Part shown: one piece after another, positions 1 through 8,400 of the stretch
Layout of the letters: the number at the start of each line of letters is the position of its first letter
How positions within the stretch are numbered: the first letter of the stretch is position 1
Assembly: GCF_001592305.1 (NCBI RefSeq)
Contig: NZ_BCWR01000007.1
Coordinates: 53,611-117,610, forward strand
Direction of reading: 5' to 3'
DNA length: 64,000 nucleotides
Source of the DNA: Hydrogenophaga taeniospiralis CCUG 15921
GTDB lineage: Bacteria > Pseudomonadota > Gammaproteobacteria > Burkholderiales > Burkholderiaceae_C
The notes under the pieces: generated by a model
Told to the model about the DNA's origin: nothing
Databases searched by the model: none
The model's input: only the letters and a program-made list of their open reading frames with translations
Program-made: the position numbers and the translations under genes

Positions 1-661
1 CATGCCGCGCCTGCGCCCGCCCATTGTGGCCACGCACGGCGTGTTCGGTCGCCCCACGCTCGCGCACAACCTGGAGACGCTGTGGTGGCTGCCCGAGATC
101 CTGGCCCAGGGCGGCGCCTGGCTGGCCGCGCAGGGCCGGCGCGGGCGCAGTGGCCTGCGCCGCTTCTCGGTGTCGGGCCGCGTGCGCCAGCCCGGCGTCT
201 ACCTCGCGCCCGCCGGCATCACGCTGCGCGAGCTGATCGATGAACACGCCGGCGGCATGGCCGAGGGCCACACGCTGTACGCCTACCTGCCCGGCGGCGC
301 GTCGGGCGGCATCCTGCCCGCGGCGCTGGCCGACGTGCCGCTGGACTTCGACACCCTGGCCGAACACGGCGCCTTCATCGGCTCCATGGCGGTGGTGGTG
401 CTGGGACAACACGACAGCGCACGCGACGCCGCGCTCAACCTCATGCAATTCTTCGAACACGAATCCTGCGGCCAGTGCACGCCCTGCCGCGCCGGCACCA
501 CCCAGGCGGTGAGGCTGATGCAGGCCCCGGTGTGGGACGCGCCGCTGCTCGCGGAACTCTCGCAGGTGATGCGCGACGCGTCCATCTGCGGCCTCGGGCA
601 GGCGGCACCCAACCCGATGGACTCGGTGCTGCGGTTTTTCGCGCACGAGGTGAGCGCATGA
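1..661 (+). CDS. fdsB: NAD-dependent formate dehydrogenase, flavoprotein (beta) subunit, 3' part
   Basis: The gene runs in from the left window edge, so only about 219 C-terminal residues are present and the real start is outside. The family (NuoF/HoxF/FdsB) carries FMN, binds NAD and passes electrons between the iron-sulfur chain and NAD in the cytoplasm. Seen here: the segment GRPTLAHNLETLWW of the NuoF-type core and, near the end, ESCGQCTPCRAGT followed about 40 residues later by SICGLGQ; these cysteines are the usual ligands of the N3-type 4Fe-4S cluster. The stop codon overlaps the next start as ATGA, so the subunits are probably translationally coupled. Assignment to formate dehydrogenase rather than complex I or hydrogenase rests on the downstream molybdoenzyme subunit. 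Confidence 0.88.
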   Translation, partial: MPRLRPPIVATHGVFGRPTLAHNLETLWWLPEILAQGGAWLAAQGRRGRSGLRRFSVSGRVRQPGVYLAPAGITLRELIDEHAGGMAEGHTLYAYLPGGASGGILPAALADVPLDFDTLAEHGAFIGSMAVVVLGQHDSARDAALNLMQFFEHESCGQCTPCRAGTTQAVRLMQAPVWDAPLLAELSQVMRDASICGLGQAAPNPMDSVLRFFAHEVSA

Positions 662-3549
662 ACGCCCGCGATCTGCCCCCGGGCATGGCGCCCGTCGCCT
701 TCACGCTCAACGGACAGCCGGTGGAGGCCGCGCCGGGTGAGAGCCTTCTGAAAGTGGCGCAGCGCGTGGGCATCTCGATCCCGCATCTGTGCCACAAGGA
801 CGGCCTGCGCAGCCCCGGCAACTGCCGCGCCTGCGTGGTCGAGGTGGCGGGCGAACGCGTGCTCGCGCCCTCGTGCTGCCGCGCGCCGCAGCCGGGCATG
901 GTGGTCAGTACCGACAGCCCGCGCGCCGCCGCGGCGCAGAAAACGGTGCTGGAACTGCTGCTGGCCGACGCGCCCGACACCACGGCGCTCAAGCACGACA
1001 GCGAGCTGGCGCACTGGGCCGGGCTGGCCGGCGCTCAACCGGGCCGCTTTCCCTTGCGCGCCGCATACGCCGTTCGCCCTGAGCCCGTCGAAGGGCGCAC
1101 CCACACTGCGGCCGGGCTTCGACAGGCTCAGCCCGAACGGTGGGGTACTGACACATCGCACCCGGCCATGACGGTGAACCTCGACGCCTGCATCCAGTGC
1201 ACGCGCTGCATCCGCGCCTGCCGCGAGACGCAGGGCAACGACGTGCTGGGGCTGGCGTTCCGGGGCGGCCATGCGCAGATCGTGTTCGACCAGAACGACC
1301 CCATGGGCGAGAGCACCTGCGTGGCCTGCGGCGAATGCGTGCAGGCCTGCCCCACGGGCGCCATCGCCCCCGCCAACGGCGCCTACGCCAAGGCCTCGCA
1401 GCAGCGGGTGGACTCGGTCTGCCCCTTCTGCGGCGTGGGCTGCCAGATGAGCTACCACGTGAGCAACGGCAGGATCGAACACGTGGAGGGCAAGGCCGGA
1501 CCGGCCAACGAAGGGCGTTTGTGCGTGAAAGGCCGCTTCGGCTTTGACTACGCGCACAGCCCCGAGCGCCTCACGCGGCCCCTGATCCGCCGCGCCGACG
1601 CGCCCAAGGACCCCGCCAGCGTGATGCATCGCGACTGGCGCGAACTGTTTCGCGAAGCCACCTGGGACGAGGCGCTGGACGCCGCCGCCACCGGCCTGCG
1701 CCGGGCCATGGCCAGCACCAGCGCGCGTGGCCGCCAGGGGCCGGTGGCGGGTTTCGGCTCGGCCAAGGGCACGAACGAAGAGGCCTACCTGTTCCAGAAA
1801 CTGATCCGCTCCGCTTTCGGCACCCACAACGTGGACCACTGCACCCGCCTGTGCCACGCCTCCAGCGTGGCCGCGCTGATGGAGGGCCTGGGCTCGGCCG
1901 TGGTCACCAACCCGCTGCGCGACGTGGTGCACGCCGACGTCGTGCTCATCATCGGCGCCAACCCGGCGCAGAACCACCCGGTGGGCGCGACCTGGATCAA
2001 GAACGCGATCCAGCAACGCGGCATGAAACTCGTGCTGATCGACCCGCGCCGCACCGAACTCGCGCGCCAGGCCTGGAAACACCTGGGTTTCAAGTCCGGC
2101 ACCGACGTGGCCCTGCTCAACGCGCTGCTGCACACCATCATCTTCGAGGGCCTGGCGAACACCGCCTACATCGAGCAGCACACGCTGGACTTCGCGCGGC
2201 TCAAGGCCCATGTGGCCGATTTCAGCCCCGAGGCCATGGCGCCGGTGTGCGGCATCGACGCGACCACCCTGCGCGAGGTGGCACGCGCCTACGCCACGGC
2301 CGGCAGCGCCATGATCCTCTGGGGCATGGGCGTCAGCCAGCACACCCACGGCACCGACAACGCGCGCTGCCTGATCGCGCTCTCGCTCATCACCGGTCAG
2401 ATCGGCCGCCCCGGCACCGGCCTGCACCCCCTGCGCGGGCAGAACAACGTGCAGGGCGCGAGCGACGCGGGCCTGATCCCCATGGTGCTGCCCGACTACC
2501 ACCGCGTCTCCGAACCCGCCGCGCGCGCGAAGGCCGAACGGCTCTGGGGCGTGCCCGCCGGCACGCTGGGCAGCGAGCCCGGCCTGACCGTGGTGGAGAT
2601 CGTCAACGCGGCCTACGACGGCCAGATCCGCGCCATGCTGATCCAGGGCGAAAACCCCGCCATGAGCGACCCCGATGCCCACCACGCCCGCGAAGCCCTC
2701 GCGCGGCTGGACCACCTGGTGGTGCAGGACATCTTCCTGACCGAGACCGCCTGCCTGGCCGACGTGGTGCTGCCCGCCACCGCCTGGCCCGAGAAGACCG
2801 GCAGCGTGACCAACACCGACCGCTGCGTGCAGCTCGGCCGCAAGGCCGTGCCGGCGCCGGGCGAGGCGCGGGCCGACGCCTGGATCACCGAGCAGCTCGC
2901 GCGCCGCCTCGGCCTGGGCTGGGCCTACGACGTCGCGCCCGACGGCACGGCCAGCGTGGACGCAGACCACGGCATCGGCGCCGTGTTCGAGGAAATGCGC
3001 GCGCTCATGCCCAGCATCGCCGGGCTGTCGTGGGCGCGGTTGCAGCGCGAAGGAGCCGTCACCTACCCGGTGGACAACGAGAGCGACCCCGGTCACCCGG
3101 TGGTGTTCACCGACCATTTCCCCACGCCCACCGGCCGCGCCACCCTGGTGCCATCCGCGCTCACGCCGCCGGCCGAGACGCCCGACGCCGATTACCCGCT
3201 GGTGCTCATCACCGGGCGCCAGCTCGAACACTGGCACACCGGCAGCATGACACGGCGCAGCCAGGTGCTGGACGCGGTGGAGCCCGGCCCGGTGGTCAGC
3301 CTGCACCCCGAAACCGCGGCCCGGCTCGGTCTTGTGGCGGGCGAAGTGGCGCAGGTGCGGTCGCGGCGCGGCAGCGTGGCGCTGGCGGTGCGGTTCGACG
3401 CGGGCATGCCGCGCGACACCGCTTTCATCCCGTTCGCCTACGCCGAAGCCGCGGCCAACCTGCTGACCAACCCCGCGCTCGATCCGGTGGGCAAGATCGC
3501 CGAGCTCAAGTACTGCGCGGTGGATGTGCGGCCGATGAAGGCAAACTGA
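658..3549 (+). CDS. fdsA: NAD-dependent formate dehydrogenase, molybdenum catalytic (alpha) subunit
   Basis: A 963-residue cytoplasmic molybdoenzyme that oxidises formate to CO2 and hands electrons through Fe-S clusters to FdsB and NAD. In order: a ferredoxin-type 2Fe-2S domain (about 14-90), 4Fe-4S motifs CIQCTRC (Cys178) and CVACGEC (Cys221), the CPFCGVGC 4Fe-4S motif of the bis-MGD domain (Cys255), and DHCTRLCHASS, where Cys399 is the expected Mo ligand and His400 the adjacent catalytic histidine of FdhF-like enzymes. The start is the ATG that overlaps the fdsB stop. Oddity: residues about 139-160, in the linker before Cys178, are encoded by an in-frame pair of palindromic repeats. No fdsD or fdhD follows; the next gene is a stress protein. 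Confidence 0.93.
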   Translation: MNARDLPPGMAPVAFTLNGQPVEAAPGESLLKVAQRVGISIPHLCHKDGLRSPGNCRACVVEVAGERVLAPSCCRAPQPGMVVSTDSPRAAAAQKTVLELLLADAPDTTALKHDSELAHWAGLAGAQPGRFPLRAAYAVRPEPVEGRTHTAAGLRQAQPERWGTDTSHPAMTVNLDACIQCTRCIRACRETQGNDVLGLAFRGGHAQIVFDQNDPMGESTCVACGECVQACPTGAIAPANGAYAKASQQRVDSVCPFCGVGCQMSYHVSNGRIEHVEGKAGPANEGRLCVKGRFGFDYAHSPERLTRPLIRRADAPKDPASVMHRDWRELFREATWDEALDAAATGLRRAMASTSARGRQGPVAGFGSAKGTNEEAYLFQKLIRSAFGTHNVDHCTRLCHASSVAALMEGLGSAVVTNPLRDVVHADVVLIIGANPAQNHPVGATWIKNAIQQRGMKLVLIDPRRTELARQAWKHLGFKSGTDVALLNALLHTIIFEGLANTAYIEQHTLDFARLKAHVADFSPEAMAPVCGIDATTLREVARAYATAGSAMILWGMGVSQHTHGTDNARCLIALSLITGQIGRPGTGLHPLRGQNNVQGASDAGLIPMVLPDYHRVSEPAARAKAERLWGVPAGTLGSEPGLTVVEIVNAAYDGQIRAMLIQGENPAMSDPDAHHAREALARLDHLVVQDIFLTETACLADVVLPATAWPEKTGSVTNTDRCVQLGRKAVPAPGEARADAWITEQLARRLGLGWAYDVAPDGTASVDADHGIGAVFEEMRALMPSIAGLSWARLQREGAVTYPVDNESDPGHPVVFTDHFPTPTGRATLVPSALTPPAETPDADYPLVLITGRQLEHWHTGSMTRRSQVLDAVEPGPVVSLHPETAARLGLVAGEVAQVRSRRGSVALAVRFDAGMPRDTAFIPFAYAEAAANLLTNPALDPVGKIAELKYCAVDVRPMKAN
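1072..1138. repeat. Inverted pair of dispersed palindromic repeats inside fdsA
   Basis: Two arms of 25 bases (1072-1096 and 1114-1138) are inverted copies of each other with about 20 of 25 positions complementary, separated by 17 bases. The cores are CCTGAGCCCGTCGAAGGGC and GGGCTTCGACAGGCTCAGC. This core type is a common intergenic repeat in Comamonadaceae and other proteobacteria (general knowledge). Here it lies inside the coding frame of fdsA without a stop, encoding RPEPVEG and LRQAQPERWG. Confidence 0.8.
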
Positions 3550-3685
3550 TACGGCATGAACGCGGCGCTCATCTTGACGCGTCTCAAGCACCGCGCCGTG
3601 CCAGACCGCTAAGATGGGTTTCGCGAACGTTGCGGCAACACCGTGGCGTTTTCCTTCAACAACTTCCCCCATCAGGAGGCATGCC

Positions 3686-4123
3686 ATGTTCAAGAAAATC
3701 CTCGTCCCCACCGACGGTTCCCAGCAGGCGGCCCGCGCCTCGACCATCGCCGCGCGGCTGGCCAAAAGCCAGGGTGCCCAGGTGGTCGGTGTGTATGTGA
3801 TCGATCCGTTTCCCTACATTGGCATTGGCGACGCGTCGGCGATCGGCCTGCAGGCCTACCTGACCGAGGCCAAGTCGGCCGCCGGCCAGGCGCTGGACGC
3901 GCTGGGCAAGGTTTGCGCCGACGAAGGCGTGCCCTTCGTCGGGGACACCATCGAACGCAATGTGGTGTACGAGGGCATCCTGGAAACCGCCGAGGCGGAA
4001 GGCTGCGACCTCGTGGTGATGGGCTCGCACGGCCGCCAGGGCATCAAGGCGCTGATCCTGGGCAGCGTGGCGCAGAAGGTGCTCACGCACGCCAAGGTAC
4101 CGGTGCTGATCGCCAAGTCCTGA
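3686..4123 (+). CDS. Universal stress protein, UspA family
   Basis: A 145-residue single-domain Usp protein, the usual length. The start MFKKILVPTDGS is the classic Usp beginning, and a CAGGAGG ribosome-binding site lies 7 bases upstream of the ATG. The C-terminal GSHGRQGIKALILGS fits the ATP-binding pattern G-x2-G-x9-G-S of ATP-binding Usp proteins. These are cytoplasmic dimers linked to stress and energy limitation. It stands alone, 136 bases after fdsA, and is convergent with the binding-protein gene. A function specific to this organism cannot be read from the sequence. Confidence 0.92.
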   Translation: MFKKILVPTDGSQQAARASTIAARLAKSQGAQVVGVYVIDPFPYIGIGDASAIGLQAYLTEAKSAAGQALDALGKVCADEGVPFVGDTIERNVVYEGILETAEAEGCDLVVMGSHGRQGIKALILGSVAQKVLTHAKVPVLIAKS

Positions 4124-4145
4124 ACGTCCTGGCGATCCGAGGGCG

Positions 4146-5279
4146 TCACCGTCTGAATTTGCCGGTGGCGTCCACGATGGACAGGTCGGCAAAGTCCAGC
4201 CCGGTGTGGTTCGTGGGGCTGTAGCTGACCGACAGTCCGCCCAGGTTGAAGTTGCGCAGGCCTTCGAGCGCGTCGCGCAGCGCCACCGGCGTCGGGTTGG
4301 GACCGGCGCGCCGCAGGCCTTCCACCAGCACCTTGGCCGCGGCAAAGCCTTCCATCATCGCGGGCGATACCCCGTCCATGCCCTTGGCCTTGGCCAGGTC
4401 CAGCGCTTCCTTGATCAAGGGATACGCCACCGAGCGCTCGTTGGGAAACACCTGGGTCACGATCACGCCGCGCGCGTGTTCTCCCAGCAGCTTGATGAAA
4501 CCCTCCGAGGCGTTGTTGGAGAGCGTGACGATCTGCGCACGCGAACCCGCGGCGCGGATCGCTTTCACCGCGTTGGCCGTGTTGCCGGCCGAACCGATGA
4601 TCATGACCGCCTGGGCGTTGCTCTGGTGGACCTTGGGGGCCAGTTCGGCGAAGTCGGGTTTGTCGCGTGGGAACTTGTCCTGCAGCACCGGTTTGATGCC
4701 CGCTTTGGCGAAACCGGCCAGTGCGCCCTTGGCCGAATCGGCGCCGAAGGAATCGTCGGTTTCCAGCACTGCGATGCGGGCGATGCCGATGCTGGCCAGA
4801 TGCTCGATGGCCTTGGCCGCCTCACGCTGGTAGGTGGCGCGCACGTTGAACAACCAGGGGTGGACCGGATCGTGCAGCGCCATGGCGCCGGTGCTCGGGC
4901 CCACCAGCGGCACCTTGAGCTCGCTCAGCAGCGGCAGAAGGGCCTGCGCATGCGGTGTGCCGCGGTTCAGGAACAGGGCCAGCACGTTTTGCCGGGTGAC
5001 CAGCTCGCGCGCGGCTTCCACCGTGAGTTTCGGGTCGAACTTGTCGTCCACCGAAATCAGCTCGATCTTCTGGCCGTTGACGCCACCGCGCGCGTTCACC
5101 GCGTCCAGATACAGCTTGGCACCCTCGGTGTTCTCCTTCACGCCGGCCGCCACCGAGCCGGTGAAGCCCGAGGGCTGGCCAATGCGCAACTGGGCCCATG
5201 CGGGCGCGCTCAGGGCGAGCAGGGCCGCCATGCCCCAGGTGGTCAGCGCACGGCGCGTGCCCGATGTGGCAGTTTTCAT
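4146..5279 (-). CDS. ABC transporter periplasmic binding protein, branched-chain amino acid type
   Basis: A 377-residue Peripla_BP_6 (LivJ/LivK/UrtA-like) protein. It begins with a clear Sec signal peptide ending in APAWA-Q at about residue 30, then RIGQPSGFTGSVAAGVKENTEG, the opening typical of this family. The start chosen is the ATG at 5279, behind CGGAGA. No permease or ATPase gene is adjacent, so it is an orphan solute-binding protein; in betaproteobacteria such orphans are common and may serve a remote transporter or act in sensing. The ligand is unknown: amino acid, amide or aromatic acid are all possible. Confidence 0.85.
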   Translation of the reverse strand: MKTATSGTRRALTTWGMAALLALSAPAWAQLRIGQPSGFTGSVAAGVKENTEGAKLYLDAVNARGGVNGQKIELISVDDKFDPKLTVEAARELVTRQNVLALFLNRGTPHAQALLPLLSELKVPLVGPSTGAMALHDPVHPWLFNVRATYQREAAKAIEHLASIGIARIAVLETDDSFGADSAKGALAGFAKAGIKPVLQDKFPRDKPDFAELAPKVHQSNAQAVMIIGSAGNTANAVKAIRAAGSRAQIVTLSNNASEGFIKLLGEHARGVIVTQVFPNERSVAYPLIKEALDLAKAKGMDGVSPAMMEGFAAAKVLVEGLRRAGPNPTPVALRDALEGLRNFNLGGLSVSYSPTNHTGLDFADLSIVDATGKFRR

Positions 5280-5419
5280 GGGTTTGTCTCCGGTTGTATC
5301 TGTCCAATGGGGGAGTCTGGTGAGTTCGCCCGGGCACTGCATTGTGGATATTACCTACGCGGTCTCGGATGGCGCACCCCCTCCGTAGAATGTTTGCCTC
5401 CCACTCTGGAGCCCCCCGC

Positions 5420-8400
5420 ATGTCCGACGCCTTCCTGCCCGCCGAACCCTTGTCGGCCGAAACGCCTGTGTCTCCAGTCGCCACCGAGGGGGAGGGCCGC
5501 ACGGCCGAAGGCGGTACCGGGCTGATCCGCATCCGCGGCGCGCGCCAGCACAACCTGAAGAACATCGACCTCGACATCCGCACTGGCGAGCTCACGGTGG
5601 TCACCGGGCCCAGCGGCTCGGGCAAGTCCAGCCTGGTGTTCGACACGTTGTTCGCCGAGGGCCAGCGCCGCTACGTCGAGACCTTCAGCGCCTACGCGCG
5701 CCAGTTCCTCGACCGCATGGACAAGCCGGCGGTGGACCGGGTGGAGGGTGTGCCGCCCGCCATCGCCATCGACCAGACCAACCCGGTGCGCTCCTCGCGC
5801 TCGACCGTGGGCACGATGACCGAGCTGAACGACCACCTGAAGCTCCTGTTCGCGCGCGGCGCCGAGCTGTTCGACCGCGAAACCGCGCTGCCGGTGCGGC
5901 ACGACTCGCCCGAGTCGATCTACGCCGAGCTGCAGAAGCGCTGTGTTGAACTGGGCGATCCGCGGCTGGTGGTGACCTTCCCCGTCGAACTGCCCGCCAG
6001 CACCACGCCCGAAGAAATCGAACAATGGCTCTCGGCCAGCGGCTACACCCGCGTGCAGGCCGAGCGTGTGGTGCAGCGCGCCGCGCCCGCGCCCGACGCC
6101 AAGGCGGCCAAGACCCCGAAGGCGAAAACCGCCAAAGCGGCCAAGGCTGCCGCGGTCAGCGAATCGGTGAAAGTGCTCGACGTGGTGGCCGACCGTTTCC
6201 GCATCGGCACGGCCGAGCAGGCGCGCGTGATGGAGGCCATCGAAGCCGGCCTCAAGCGTGGCAGCGGCAAGCTGATGGTGTATGTGCTTGGTGAGGATGG
6301 AGCCGAGCCAGTGATTTGGCGTTTTTCGACCGGCCTGCACTGCCCCGAAAGCGACATCCGCTACAGCGACCCCACGCCGTCCATGTTCTCGTTCAACTCG
6401 GCCGTGGGCGCCTGCGAGGCCTGCCGGGGCTTTGGCCGGGTGATCGGGGTGGACTACGGTCTGGTGATCCCCAACGACAAGCTCACGCTGCGCGCGGGCG
6501 CGGTCAAGGTGTTCCAGACGCCGGCCTGGAAGGAGGCGCAAGACGATCTGATGCGCCACGCCGAAGCCGCCGGCATCCCGCGCGACACGCCCTGGGCCAA
6601 GCTCACGCCCGAGCAGCAGCACTGGGTGAAGGCCGGCTCGCCGAACTGGAACGGCAAGTGGAACCAGCACTGGTTCGGCATCGCGCGCTTCTTCGAGTAC
6701 CTGGAGAGCAAGGCCTACAAGATGCACATCCGGGTGCTCTTGTCCAAGTACCGCAGCTACACCGAATGCCCGAGCTGCGGCGGCGCCCGTCTGAAGACCG
6801 ACAGCCTGCTCTGGCGCGTCGGCACCCAGCAGCAGGCCGACGCGGTGCTGCCGCCCGAGCAACGCTATCTGCCGCAGGGCGTGAAATGGTCGCGCGCGCA
6901 GCTCGAAGCCTTGCCCGGCCTGTGCCTGCACGACCTGATGCTGCTGCCGCTGGACAAGCTAAGGCTGTTTTTTGCGTCCCTTGCTCCGTTCCTCGTTGGG
7001 GGCGGGCAGGAGTCCCACACCGGCCAGGCGCAGGCCCTCAAGCTCCTGCTCGACGAAATCAACACCCGCCTGCGCTACCTCTGCGAGGTCGGCATCGGCT
7101 ACCTCACGCTGGACCGCCAGAGCCGCACCCTCAGCGGCGGCGAGGTGCAGCGCATCAACCTCACCACGGCGCTCGGCACCTCGCTGGTCAACACGCTGTT
7201 CGTGCTCGACGAACCCAGCATCGGCCTGCACCCGCGCGACATGGCGCGCATCAACAAGGCCATGCTGCGCCTGCGCGACGCGGGCAACACCCTGGTGGTG
7301 GTGGAGCACGACCCGGCGGTGATGCTCGCGGCCGACCGCCTGATCGACATGGGTCCGGGCCCGGGTGAGCGCGGGGGGCAGATCGTGTTCGACGGCACGC
7401 CCGAAGCCATCCGCGACGCCGACACGCTCACCGGCGCCTACCTGGGCGCGCGCAAGCAGGTCGGCATGGGCTTCAAGCGCATGGTGACCGACAACACGCC
7501 GCGCCTGATCCTGGAAGGCGCGCGCGAACACAACCTGAAGAACGTCACCGTGGACTTTCCGCTGCAGCGCCTGGTGGTGGTCACCGGCGTCTCGGGTTCG
7601 GGCAAGTCCAGCCTGATCCAGGACGTGCTCGCGCCCGCGCTGCTGCGCCATTTCGGCAAATCCACCGACACCCCCGGCGCGCACGACCGCCTGCTCGGCG
7701 CCGACTTCCTGAGCGAGGTTGTGTTCGTCGACCAGTCGCCCATCGGCAAGACCGCGCGCTCCAACCCGGTGAGTTACGTCGGCGCCTGGGACGCCCTGCG
7801 TGCCCTGTTCGCCGACGCGCCGCTGTCGCGCCAGCGCAGCTACACCGCGAGCAAGTTCAGCTTCAACGGTGGCGACGGCCGCTGCCCCACCTGCGGTGGC
7901 TCGGGCTTCGAGCACGTGGAGATGCAGTTCCTGAGCGACGTGTACCTGCGTTGTCCGGACTGCGACGGCAAACGCTACCGGCCCGAGATTCTGGAGGTGC
8001 GCATCGAACGTGGGGGCCGCACGCTCAACGTGGCCGACGTGCTCGACCTCACCGTGAGCGAAGCGGCTGCGCTGTTCGGCAACGACCGCGAAGTGATCCG
8101 CGCCCTGCAGCCCATCGTGGACGTGGGGCTGGAGTACGTGAAGCTCGGCCAGCCCGTGCCCACGCTCTCGGGCGGCGAAGCGCAGCGGCTCAAGCTCGCG
8201 GGCTTCCTGGCCGAGGCGGCCAAGTCGGCCAGCGCCAGCCGCCAGCCGATCTCGCGCAAGGGCACGCTGTTCCTGTTCGACGAACCCACCACCGGCCTGC
8301 ATTTCGACGACATCGCCAAACTCATGCGCTCCTTGCGCAAGCTGCTCGACGCCGGGCACTCGCTGGTGGTCATCGAGCACAACCTGGACGTGATCCGTGC

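Noticed and set aside
3550..3685. fdsD or fdhD gene after fdsA
   Set aside because: Only 136 bases separate fdsA from the universal stress gene and no coding frame resembling FdsD is present.
283..3765. Very long open frame on the minus strand opposite fdsA (also similar long frames opposite uvrA and the RND gene)
   Set aside because: The composition is His/Arg/Gly/Ala-rich without any recognisable motif, and it lies fully antisense to conserved genes. Such frames arise from high GC at third codon positions.
5280..5419. LexA (SOS) box upstream of uvrA
   Set aside because: I looked for CTGT-N8-ACAG and found no acceptable match in this region, so SOS control cannot be supported from the sequence.
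6958..7010. Local double frameshift in uvrA at the T-rich stretch
   Set aside because: The frame stays open and conserved sequence resumes directly after it. A short lineage-specific insertion explains it as well; alignment with relatives would decide.
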